The notes under the pieces were generated by a model. The model searched no databases. It was not told the DNA's origin and was given only the letters and a program-made list of their open reading frames with translations. This document shows, piece by piece, positions 16,812 through 23,680 of a stretch of DNA of 28,011 bases. Source of the DNA: JAGPHI01 sp036641735 (GTDB lineage: Bacteria; Bacillota; Clostridia; Oscillospirales; Ruminococcaceae); NCBI GenBank assembly GCA_036641735.1, contig JAVWEG010000024.1, positions 1 through 28,011 of the forward strand, given 5' to 3'. Positions within the stretch are counted from its first letter, which is position 1. Every line of letters starts with the position of its first letter. The position numbers were made by a program, and so were the translations under genes.

Positions 16812-17546
16812 ATGTCCGGGCATAGTAAATGGAATAATATCAAGCGAAAAAAAGAAAAAACCGATGGACAGCGTGCAAAAATCTTCACTAAAATTGGCAG
16901 AGAAATGACGGTATGTGTGAAGTCCGGCGGCGGAGACCCTAATGTTAATGGCAAATTGCGCGATCTTATAGCGAAGGCCAAAAGTCTTAATGTACCTAAC
17001 GACAATATTCAGCGTATTATCAAAAAGGCAGAGGGCGGCGAAAAAGATGCATACGAAACCATTACATACGAAGGTTATGGTCCGTCAGGCATTGCAATGA
17101 TGGTAGAGACTCTAACCGATAATCGTAACCGCACCGCAGGTAATTTGCGCCATTATTTTGATAAATTCGGCGGGAATATGGGCAATAGCGGATGCGTAGC
17201 TTTTATGTTTGCACAAAAGGGTGTTATTATCCTTGATGTGGAAGATAAAGAAGAAGAAAAAGTAATGGAAGATGCGTTTGATGCAGGTGCTGAAGACTTT
17301 GATATGGACGACGGCATTGCGGAAATTACCACTGTGCCTGAAGATTTCAGCGCAGCACGCGAAGCACTTGAAGCCAAAGGCTACAGCTTTATTTCGGCAG
17401 ATATATCTTTCGTGCCATCTAATCGCAGCGCCCTTGAGGACGAAGAAGATCTTAAAAAGATGGGATTACTTTTAGAACATCTTGAAGATGACGACGATGT
17501 GCAAAATGTATGGCACAACTTAGAAAACGAAGAAGATTTACCTTAA
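16812..17546 (+). CDS. yebC: YebC/PmpR family protein
   Basis: A 244-residue member of the conserved YebC family. It opens with SGHSKWNNIKRKK, followed by KIFTKIGREM, the KAKSLNVPNDNIQRIIKKA segment, YEGYGPSGIAMMVETLTDNRNRT and FDKFGGNMGNSGCVAFMF, all diagnostic. The C-terminus is acidic and ends in DVQNVWHN. YebC proteins were named as transcriptional regulators; more recent work links members to translation through proline-rich stretches. The ribosome site AAGGAGG lies 8 bases before the ATG. The pseudokinase gene follows 30 bases later on the same strand without an obvious terminator. Confidence 0.96.
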   Translation: MSGHSKWNNIKRKKEKTDGQRAKIFTKIGREMTVCVKSGGGDPNVNGKLRDLIAKAKSLNVPNDNIQRIIKKAEGGEKDAYETITYEGYGPSGIAMMVETLTDNRNRTAGNLRHYFDKFGGNMGNSGCVAFMFAQKGVIILDVEDKEEEKVMEDAFDAGAEDFDMDDGIAEITTVPEDFSAAREALEAKGYSFISADISFVPSNRSALEDEEDLKKMGLLLEHLEDDDDVQNVWHNLENEEDLP

Positions 17547-17576
17547 TAAATTAAACTGAAAGCGAGGTGTCAACAA

Positions 17577-19160
17577 ATGGATAATCAGATTGTATGTGAA
17601 GGTTGTTTATCATATATACCTTTTGGAAAATCTGAATGTCCTTATTGCGGACACCTCTTTAATAACACTAATCCCGAAGGCTCTTTGGCGATAGGTACTT
17701 TATTGCACGGATACACCATAGGCAAATGTATAATGGTAGACAGCGAAGGTGTAATCTACGAGGCAATTTGTAACGAAACCAAACGTGCAGTAATGATAAA
17801 AGAGTTTGCGCCATCTGCTTTGTGCTGTGCGCGCGATGAACACGGGCTTATAGTACCTCGCGGCGGCAAAGAAGTGTTGTTTAAAACCGTGCGTATGGAC
17901 TTTAAAGAATTATACACAAAGCTGGCACTTTTGCGCAGTGAGCAGGGGCTTATAAGCGTACTTGATGTATTTGACGACAGCGATACCTCTTATGGTGTTT
18001 TGGAAAACGCAAAGCCCTATACTTTGCAAGATTATCTTAATTCGCGCACTGTTAATCTTACCTTTAGAGAAGCTTTATCACTATTGCGCCCAATAACAAA
18101 CGGTGTGCGCGCTATGCACCATATCGGGCTTGTACACAGAGGTATTTCACCGCAAACTGTGTATATCACCGAAATGGGAGAAGCGAAGCTTGGCGGATAT
18201 GCTACTTTAGGTATGCGCACTAATGGCAGTGAGCTTAAATGCGAGCTTTTTTCGGGGTTTGCTGCTCCCGAACAATATTCTATAGCCGAATTTGACGGGC
18301 ATTACACTGACATCTACGCTTTAGGCGCGCTATATTATTACGCTATTTCAAACAAAGCTCCCACAAGCGCGGAAATCCGCCGCAAAAACGACACTATGCC
18401 CTGTCTGCGTTCGCTTGTACCTAACACTCCTGCATATCTTTCGAGTGCTATTGCGCGTGCAATGCGCATTACTCCTACCGAGCGTATGCAAACGTCCGAC
18501 TCGTTCTTGCTTGCAGTATCTGAAGCACAAAAGCAAGATAAGCGCCATTTATCCGATACCAAGCGCTCTGTGCTAATAGCCGTGGCTTTGGGATTGTGCG
18601 TATTAATTATATTGGCATTGTGTATTTTTGCTTCGTTTAATAAAAGCAATAATGACGTGCCGCAAGATACATCATCATCTACTATACCTGCTGCGCCTAT
18701 AGCATTTTTAGCGCCTGATTTTATAGGTGATTTGTATACAGAAGTACAATCCGATACAAAATACATCGGTGAAATAGTGTTTACTGTAGAAGAAGCGTAT
18801 AGCTCGATTTTTCATTCAGGTGAAATAATGGAGCAATCTCCTGTGGCAGGTGCCGCACTTGATGACACGCGCGTTATGAAGCTTAAAATAAGCCGCGGCC
18901 CCGAAACGGCGATTATGCCAAACGTAATTGGTATGCCGCGTGTAGATGCAAAAGCGCTTTTAAATGAGCTTAAAATAAAATGCGATATTGTAGCTTTAAA
19001 AAACGACGGAAGCTTTTTGCCTGATACTGTGGCAAAACAGGATAGAGCAGAAAACACAGTGATGAATGTAGATACAGACAGCGTTGTGCTGTATATCGCC
19101 GATGAAGTGGAAGCTCCCGACTCCTCCGTACCAAATATAAGCGTATCCACTATCGAATAA
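17577..19160 (+). CDS. zinc-ribbon / pseudokinase / PASTA membrane protein
   Basis: A 527-residue protein. An N-terminal zinc ribbon has CEGC (7-10) and CPYC (21-24). A Ser/Thr kinase-like domain spans about 45-315, one membrane helix about 330-353, and two PASTA-like extracellular repeats about 375-440 and 443-512 (FIGDLYTEV, MPNVIGMPRVDAKALL). The fold markers IKEF (Lys75), GFAAPEQY and TDIYALGALYY remain. However, the catalytic HRD is HRG (187-189), the metal-binding Asn is Thr194 (HRGISPQTV), the DFG Asp is Gly207 (KLGGYA), and the glycine-rich loop is eroded (GKCIMVDSEGVIYEA). It should therefore be a pseudokinase that keeps ligand-sensing or scaffold roles, perhaps at cell-wall muropeptides. 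GAGGTG precedes the ATG. It follows yebC by 30 bases and ends before a strong terminator. Confidence 0.88.
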   Translation: MDNQIVCEGCLSYIPFGKSECPYCGHLFNNTNPEGSLAIGTLLHGYTIGKCIMVDSEGVIYEAICNETKRAVMIKEFAPSALCCARDEHGLIVPRGGKEVLFKTVRMDFKELYTKLALLRSEQGLISVLDVFDDSDTSYGVLENAKPYTLQDYLNSRTVNLTFREALSLLRPITNGVRAMHHIGLVHRGISPQTVYITEMGEAKLGGYATLGMRTNGSELKCELFSGFAAPEQYSIAEFDGHYTDIYALGALYYYAISNKAPTSAEIRRKNDTMPCLRSLVPNTPAYLSSAIARAMRITPTERMQTSDSFLLAVSEAQKQDKRHLSDTKRSVLIAVALGLCVLIILALCIFASFNKSNNDVPQDTSSSTIPAAPIAFLAPDFIGDLYTEVQSDTKYIGEIVFTVEEAYSSIFHSGEIMEQSPVAGAALDDTRVMKLKISRGPETAIMPNVIGMPRVDAKALLNELKIKCDIVALKNDGSFLPDTVAKQDRAENTVMNVDTDSVVLYIADEVEAPDSSVPNISVSTIE

Positions 19161-19167
19161 TAAATAT

Positions 19168-19214
19168 AAAAAGTGCTGCAATCAAAACCTTTGTTCTGAT
19201 TGCAGCACTTTTTT
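19168..19214. terminator. bidirectional terminator after the pseudokinase and rubrerythrin genes
   Basis: A stem of about 20 bp with one A-C mismatch (arm AAAAAGTGCTGCAATCA) is closed by a short loop and followed by six T on the plus strand and a T-run on the minus strand. It lies between the convergent ends at 19160 and 19248. Confidence 0.85.
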
Positions 19215-19247
19215 AAATTATATATTAACTGAAAATAAAGTTAAAGC

Positions 19248-19793
19248 TTATTTGCCAAAATAACGAGCGTGCAAGCCTGCAAATCCCTTGCCGTGGCGAG
19301 CTTCGTCTTTTGCCATCTCGTGTACTGTATCGTGAATAGCATCAAGGTTCAGTTCTTTTGCTTTCTTCGCTAAGTCCATCTTGCCGCCGCAAGCGCCATG
19401 CTCTGCATCTATGCGCATCTCAAGATTTTTCTTTGTGGAATCTGTCAATACTTCGCCCAAAAGCTCTGCAAACTTTGCAGCGTGCTCCGCTTCCTCAAAA
19501 GCATAGCGCTTATAAGCCTCTGCTATTTCAGGATAACCTTCACGGTCTGCTACACGGCTCATTGCAAGATACATACCTACTTCGCTGCACTCGCCTGTAA
19601 AGTTCATACGCAAGCCTTCTACTATCTCAGGATCTACACCCTGAGCAATGCCTACTATATGCTCTGCTGCGTAGCTCATACCTTCTTCTTTTTTTATAAA
19701 CTTAGAAGCAGGTGCTTTGCATACCGGACAAGATTCCGGTGGTGTATCGCCCTCGTGAACATAACCACATACTGTACATACCCATTTAGCCAT
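19248..19793 (-). CDS. reverse rubrerythrin (rubredoxin-first NADH peroxidase)
   Basis: A 181-residue cytoplasmic di-iron protein. The rubredoxin-like iron site is at the N-terminus (CTVC 6-9 and CPVC 22-25), and the ferritin-like four-helix domain follows, with the FTGECSEVGMYLAMSRVADREG segment, YAFEEAEHAAKFAELLGE and MAKDEARHGKGFAGL supplying the di-iron ligands. This order is the reverse of classical rubrerythrin and is typical of Clostridia, where such proteins reduce hydrogen peroxide or oxygen using NADH via electron carriers. GAGG lies before the ATG. The gene has its own promoter covered by a perfect palindrome, so it is likely regulated, plausibly by oxidative stress. It is downstream of apbE-Gx on the same strand. 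Confidence 0.93.
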   Translation of the reverse strand: MAKWVCTVCGYVHEGDTPPESCPVCKAPASKFIKKEEGMSYAAEHIVGIAQGVDPEIVEGLRMNFTGECSEVGMYLAMSRVADREGYPEIAEAYKRYAFEEAEHAAKFAELLGEVLTDSTKKNLEMRIDAEHGACGGKMDLAKKAKELNLDAIHDTVHEMAKDEARHGKGFAGLHARYFGK

Positions 19794-19854
19794 AATTTTT
19801 TCCTCCGTTTATTTAATATTTTTGTGTGCTTCAAACGCACTTTCTTTGCTGTGA

Positions 19855-19888
19855 TTAAAGTATACCACAGTAGTATACTTTAAGTCAA
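19855..19888 (-). promoter_or_regulatory. rubrerythrin promoter with overlapping palindromic operator
   Basis: On the minus strand TTGACT (19883-19888) and an extended TGGTATACT (-10 at 19859-19864) are 18 bases apart. Superimposed is a perfect inverted repeat with 11-base arms, TTAAAGTATAC at 19855-19865 and its complement at 19873-19883, separated by 7 bases. The arms cover the -10 and touch the -35, so a bound dimer would block polymerase. The sequence does not match the PerR or Rex consensus known to me; the regulator is unidentified. Confidence 0.75.
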
Positions 19889-19918
19889 CACTTTTTTGCT
19901 TGTTTACGATAAACATTT

Positions 19919-20440
19919 TTAATGCTTTTTTTCTATGCCAAGCTTTGCTAAAGCAGGCAAAACTGCCTGCAAGCTTACCGACGTTAATGCGCCCATAATA
20001 ACACCCGATATTAATAATATCGGCAAATAATATATTGTATATGGAGATGTCGTCACTAAAAATCGCAATGCCAAAAGCTGACCTATATTGTGCATTATAG
20101 CGCCTGTTACCGACATTATAAACATTGGCGGCGCTTTTTTTAGCAGCATTAGCAGCATTAATGCCATTAAAGATAAGCCGCCTCCGCAAAAGCTTAATAC
20201 AGCCGCTATTGCACCGCGCGTAAGAAAAGCAAACAAGCTTTTTAAAATAATCAGCATTACCGCTTCTTTGCGCCCCATAAAAAACAAAGCATACATTACT
20301 ACAATATTAGCAAGCCCCAGCTTTACCCCGGGCGGCAGCCCCATCAAAGGAGTAAAAATACCTTCTAAAAACGATAATACCATCGCGAGCGCAAACAACA
20401 TTCCCGTAATGGCTATATTTCGTGTTTTGTTGTTTTTCAT
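19919..20440 (-). CDS. Gx transporter family membrane protein
   Basis: A 173-residue protein with five or six hydrophobic helices. The region LEGIFTPLMGLPPGVKLGLANIVVMYAL, then GRKEAVMLIILKSLFAFLTRG and LSFCGGGLSLMALMLLM, is characteristic of the Gx_transp family, often mislabelled heptaprenyl diphosphate synthase component I. Its S-component-like size and proximity to apbE suggest a role in supplying or using a flavin or quinone-type cofactor, but substrate and partners are unknown. The start has GGTGAGG just upstream. It lies 9 bases after apbE, so the two are co-transcribed. Confidence 0.85.
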   Translation of the reverse strand: MKNNKTRNIAITGMLFALAMVLSFLEGIFTPLMGLPPGVKLGLANIVVMYALFFMGRKEAVMLIILKSLFAFLTRGAIAAVLSFCGGGLSLMALMLLMLLKKAPPMFIMSVTGAIMHNIGQLLALRFLVTTSPYTIYYLPILLISGVIMGALTSVSLQAVLPALAKLGIEKKH

Positions 20441-20449
20441 AACCTCACC

Positions 20450-21493
20450 TTAAATAAATATTACTTTGTATTGCGTTTCCATACCCTCTACAAGCTCAAA
20501 CGAGCTTTCAAGCGCGCGCGATACGTATAAATTGTCGTTTTCGTCAAGACATATTACCTTGCCGCCGTTTTTCATATATTCAAGTGTTTTGTCCAGTCCT
20601 TGCACAAATAATGTGGTACTCATAAAATCAGCCGTTGTACCGTCTTTATCTATAATGCCTACGGATACAATGTCGCTTTTTGCAGGCTCGCCTGTTTTCG
20701 GATCTAAAATATGATGATATCTTACACCTTTTTCTTCAAAAAAGCGCTCGTAACCGCCTGAAGTTGCAAGCACCTCATCTTTTATGGTAAATGCCGCAAT
20801 TGATGAATTAGCATCTTTTTTCGGATTACGAAATCCCACCACATATTCGCTGCCATCAGGCTTTGTGCCAAGTGCATAAATACTGGATCCGCCAAGCGAT
20901 ACAAGCGCACTTTTAATATTGTTTTTTGCATATATTTCTTTTACCAATGTACACGCAGTACCCTTTGCTATACCCCCGAGGTCTATTGCCTGTTCTTTTT
21001 TTGCAAGCCCTGCTTTGCCGTCTTTCAGCGTTAAATCGTCGTCATTTACAAGCGGCAAAAGCTTTTTTATTTCGTCATCTGGTACTATTCTCGGATTATC
21101 ACTTGTAATGCCCCACGCAAGAGTGAGCGGTGCAATAGTAAGCGCAAATGAACCGTCAGATGCAAGCGAAAGCTCTTTTGCCTGCTGCAAAAGATTGTAT
21201 GTGGCTGGTTTTACATCTACAAGCTGTGTACCTGCTGCTGCATTAATTCGCGCAATATCACTGTTTTCAATATATAAACTCAGCTCATCTTCAAACGCAC
21301 GAAGCGCTGCTTGCACCTCGCTAATAGCTTTGTCCGCATTTTTCCCATAAACCTTTTGCTCCACCACAGTATTCATTACGTAAGTGGACTGCGTTACGCG
21401 CTTTGCGTTGTTGCTTATATTTATCGCTGTAAATACGCTTATAATCATCAATGCTACTGCACCGATAATCGCTAAAACTTTAGATTTCGTCAT
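20450..21493 (-). CDS. apbE: FAD:protein FMN transferase (ApbE family)
   Basis: A 347-residue enzyme that covalently attaches FMN to Thr/Ser of target flavoproteins. An N-terminal hydrophobic helix (about 7-27) anchors or exports it; no lipobox cysteine is seen. Family motifs: IDLGGIAKGTACTLV, LVSLGGSSIYALG, the HHILDPKTGEPAKSD segment, and DFMSTTLFVQGLDK near the C-terminus with the Mg-binding Asp. Its usual FMN acceptors (RnfG/NqrC-like or FMN-binding domain proteins) are not in the window. GGAG lies about 7 bases before the ATG. It is first in an apbE-Gx unit, and no strong terminator separates that unit from rubrerythrin. Confidence 0.94.
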   Translation of the reverse strand: MTKSKVLAIIGAVALMIISVFTAINISNNAKRVTQSTYVMNTVVEQKVYGKNADKAISEVQAALRAFEDELSLYIENSDIARINAAAGTQLVDVKPATYNLLQQAKELSLASDGSFALTIAPLTLAWGITSDNPRIVPDDEIKKLLPLVNDDDLTLKDGKAGLAKKEQAIDLGGIAKGTACTLVKEIYAKNNIKSALVSLGGSSIYALGTKPDGSEYVVGFRNPKKDANSSIAAFTIKDEVLATSGGYERFFEEKGVRYHHILDPKTGEPAKSDIVSVGIIDKDGTTADFMSTTLFVQGLDKTLEYMKNGGKVICLDENDNLYVSRALESSFELVEGMETQYKVIFI

Positions 21494-21535
21494 AATTGCT
21501 CCATTGTATTTATTTTAATTTTTTATACCATAATA

Positions 21536-21544
21536 ATTATAGCA
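21536..21544 (-). promoter_or_regulatory. extended -10 promoter of apbE
   Basis: TGCTATAAT on the minus strand, an extended -10 with a perfect hexamer, lies about 43 bases upstream of the apbE ATG. The -35 region is weak. Confidence 0.55.
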
Positions 21545-21582
21545 TAATTTATGATGAATAAGGTACACTTTTGTTATAGGTA

Positions 21583-21611
21583 TTGCAAATATTTTGATAG
21601 TAGTGTAAGAT
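21583..21611 (+). promoter_or_regulatory. possible promoter of the DUF4358 lipoprotein gene
   Basis: TTGCAA (21583-21588) and TAAGAT (21606-21611) are 17 bases apart, each four of six to consensus. A start near 21618 would leave a leader of about 33 bases. Confidence 0.35.
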
Positions 21612-21650
21612 AACATAAGTATATTATTTACAGAAAGGATTAAAACATTT

Positions 21651-22154
21651 ATGAAAAAATTGTTCTCAATATTAAGCTCCGCTTTACTTTTATCCGTGCT
21701 TTTGGCAAGCTGCGGCACAGGCAGTGTGTCTTATAATCTTGGTGATGTGCTTACCGCAGTAGATGCTGCCGTAAAGATAGATAATCCTAAGGATATCTCA
21801 CAAGATGATGTGATTTACGACCTCGGTGTCACCTTTGAAAACGTAGAAGAATTTGCAGGCAAAACATCGAATACCAATGGTGAAGCCGGCTATATTATAG
21901 TAATTAAAGCAAAGCAAGGCAAAGCAGATACCGTTAAAGCAGAGCTTGAAACTGCTCGCGATGGCAAAGCAGAAGCGCTTGCGAGCTATCCCGAATTTGC
22001 CACAGCCGCCGCTATTACTAAATCAGGCAGAGTAGTGGTAAAAGGCGATTACGTGTTGCTTGCAATAGGTGCAGACAAATCCATAGCAGAAAAAGACGGT
22101 GCCGAAAAAGCATATGCAAATGTGGATACAGCTATCGCTGATGCTTTTAAATAA
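21651..22154 (+). CDS. DUF4358-type lipoprotein
   Basis: A 167-residue predicted lipoprotein. The signal peptide MKKLFSILSSALLLSVLLASC ends in a lipobox (LLASC, Cys21). The mature part has YNLGDVLTAVDAA, a YDLGVTFENVEEF segment, IIVIKAKQGKADTVKAELE and a final VVKGDYVLLAIG strand. This fits the DUF4358 family of Clostridia, small surface lipoproteins often beside MBOAT and DHHW genes, as here. Function unknown; a role with the acyltransferase pair is inferred only from neighbourhood. AGAAAGGAT precedes the ATG. Confidence 0.8.
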   Translation: MKKLFSILSSALLLSVLLASCGTGSVSYNLGDVLTAVDAAVKIDNPKDISQDDVIYDLGVTFENVEEFAGKTSNTNGEAGYIIVIKAKQGKADTVKAELETARDGKAEALASYPEFATAAAITKSGRVVVKGDYVLLAIGADKSIAEKDGAEKAYANVDTAIADAFK

Positions 22155-22176
22155 GCAATTATCATCTGATTAATAA

Positions 22177-22232
22177 TATAATATTCACAAATGAGCTGCC
22201 CACAATCTATCTTTGCGGCAGCCCATTTTTTA
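22177..22232 (+). promoter_or_regulatory. -10 box and hairpin leader or attenuator before the MBOAT gene
   Basis: A hairpin (22189-22200 with 22217-22228; arm GCTGCC/GGCAGC plus AAATG/CATTT around one A-C mismatch) ends in six T. It looks like the terminator of the DUF4358 gene. It lies only 14 bases before the MBOAT TTG, leaving no space for another promoter. A perfect TATAAT at 22177-22182 (no clear -35) would start an RNA near 22189, exactly at the foot of the hairpin. The MBOAT transcript must therefore either read through the hairpin or begin with it. Confidence 0.55.
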
Positions 22233-22246
22233 AGGATGTGTAAACG

Positions 22247-23665
22247 TTGATTTTCAGTACTGCCCTTTTTTTGTTTCGCTTTTTACCAATCACTCTCGCT
22301 TTATATTATCTTGCCCCTGCCAAGCTTAAAAACACAGTATTGTTTTTATGTAGCTTAGTTTTTTATTCTTGGGGCGAAGTAAAGCTGTTTCCCGTAATGG
22401 TAGTGCTGATACTTATCAACTACGTTTCCGGGCTTTTTATGGAAAAATTCGCAGATAATTCCTCAATGCGCCGAGCTTTTTTACTGTTTTCTATTATCGG
22501 CAGTCTCGGTATGCTGTTTTTCTTTAAATATACAGACTTTTTCATTAGCAATATCAACAATCTCCTCGGGCTGTCAATGCCTCTTTTAGAGCTTACTTTG
22601 CCGCTTGGCATCAGCTTTTACACATTCCAAACAATGAGCTATTCTATAGACGTTTATCGCGGCGATGTCCCTTGCGAACATAATATTATAGACTTTGGCG
22701 CATATGTAGTAATGTTTCCGCAGCTTATTGCAGGGCCAATTGTAAAATACCGCGATGTATCAGACCGTTTGCATATATTAAAAGGGCGTGTCACTCTCGA
22801 CAGAGTAAACGAAGGTATTCCGCTTTTTATATTCGGGCTTGCAAAAAAAGTATTGCTCGCAGATGGCATCAGCGCCTTGTGGTATGATATAATCGGCAGA
22901 TATGCAGACGGCAAGCTGGATGTAGCCGGTATAGGGCTTGTAAATGCCTCCACTCCCCTTGTGTGGCTTGGGCTTATTGCATATACAATGCAAATTTATT
23001 TTGATTTTTCAGGTTACTCTATGATGGGAATAGGTATGGGCAAAATGTTGGGCTTTGATTTCCCCGACAACTTTAATTTACCATATATTTCTCGCAGTAT
23101 CACTGAATTTTGGCGCAGATGGCATATCACTTTATCCTCGTGGTTTAAAGAATACGTGTATATTCCACTGGGCGGCAACCGCAAAGGTATGAAGCGCCAG
23201 TTGTTTAATATTTTTATAGTATGGTTTCTTACAGGCTTTTGGCACGGCGCTAATTGGAACTTTATTTTATGGGGAATGTACTATTTTGTATTGTTAATGA
23301 TAGAAAAGCTGTTTTTATTGCCAAAGCTTGAAAAAGGTAAAATTTGGCCGCACATATACACAATGTTTTTCGTAATTGTAGGCTGGGCTTTGTTTGTGGC
23401 AGGAGATAACGGTGTGGAATTCGGCTTGTTATTTACTAAATTATTTATACCGTCAAGTGGTGTTTCCGCACTTTATTTCTTGCGAAATTACGGAGTTTTA
23501 TTAATAGTAGGCATACTGTGCTGTACCAAAATACCTATGAAATTGTACGAAAAAGTAAAAGAAAACGAGCTGATAAGAGGGCTTATACTCGCAATAATAT
23601 TTACCGTCACTATTGCGTATATGGTAGATGCCACCAACAGCCCATTTTTGTATTTTAGATTTTAA
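22247..23665 (+). CDS. MBOAT family O-acyltransferase (AlgI-like)
   Basis: A 472-residue polytopic membrane protein with about ten helices. The MBOAT core is visible: PQLIAGPIVKYRDV (about 158-171), TEFWRRWHITLSSWFKEYVYIPLGGNRKG (about 286-314), and the catalytic histidine in FLTGFWHGANWNFILWG (His333). Such enzymes carry acyl groups, usually acetyl, across the membrane to glycans such as alginate (AlgI), peptidoglycan (PatA) or D-alanine to teichoic acids (DltB). The substrate here cannot be told from sequence. The start is TTG with AGGATG 8 bases upstream. The DHHW gene follows 15 bases after the stop, making a clear two-gene unit. Confidence 0.93.
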   Translation: MIFSTALFLFRFLPITLALYYLAPAKLKNTVLFLCSLVFYSWGEVKLFPVMVVLILINYVSGLFMEKFADNSSMRRAFLLFSIIGSLGMLFFFKYTDFFISNINNLLGLSMPLLELTLPLGISFYTFQTMSYSIDVYRGDVPCEHNIIDFGAYVVMFPQLIAGPIVKYRDVSDRLHILKGRVTLDRVNEGIPLFIFGLAKKVLLADGISALWYDIIGRYADGKLDVAGIGLVNASTPLVWLGLIAYTMQIYFDFSGYSMMGIGMGKMLGFDFPDNFNLPYISRSITEFWRRWHITLSSWFKEYVYIPLGGNRKGMKRQLFNIFIVWFLTGFWHGANWNFILWGMYYFVLLMIEKLFLLPKLEKGKIWPHIYTMFFVIVGWALFVAGDNGVEFGLLFTKLFIPSSGVSALYFLRNYGVLLIVGILCCTKIPMKLYEKVKENELIRGLILAIIFTVTIAYMVDATNSPFLYFRF

Positions 23666-23680
23666 CGGAGGGTAGGTTTA

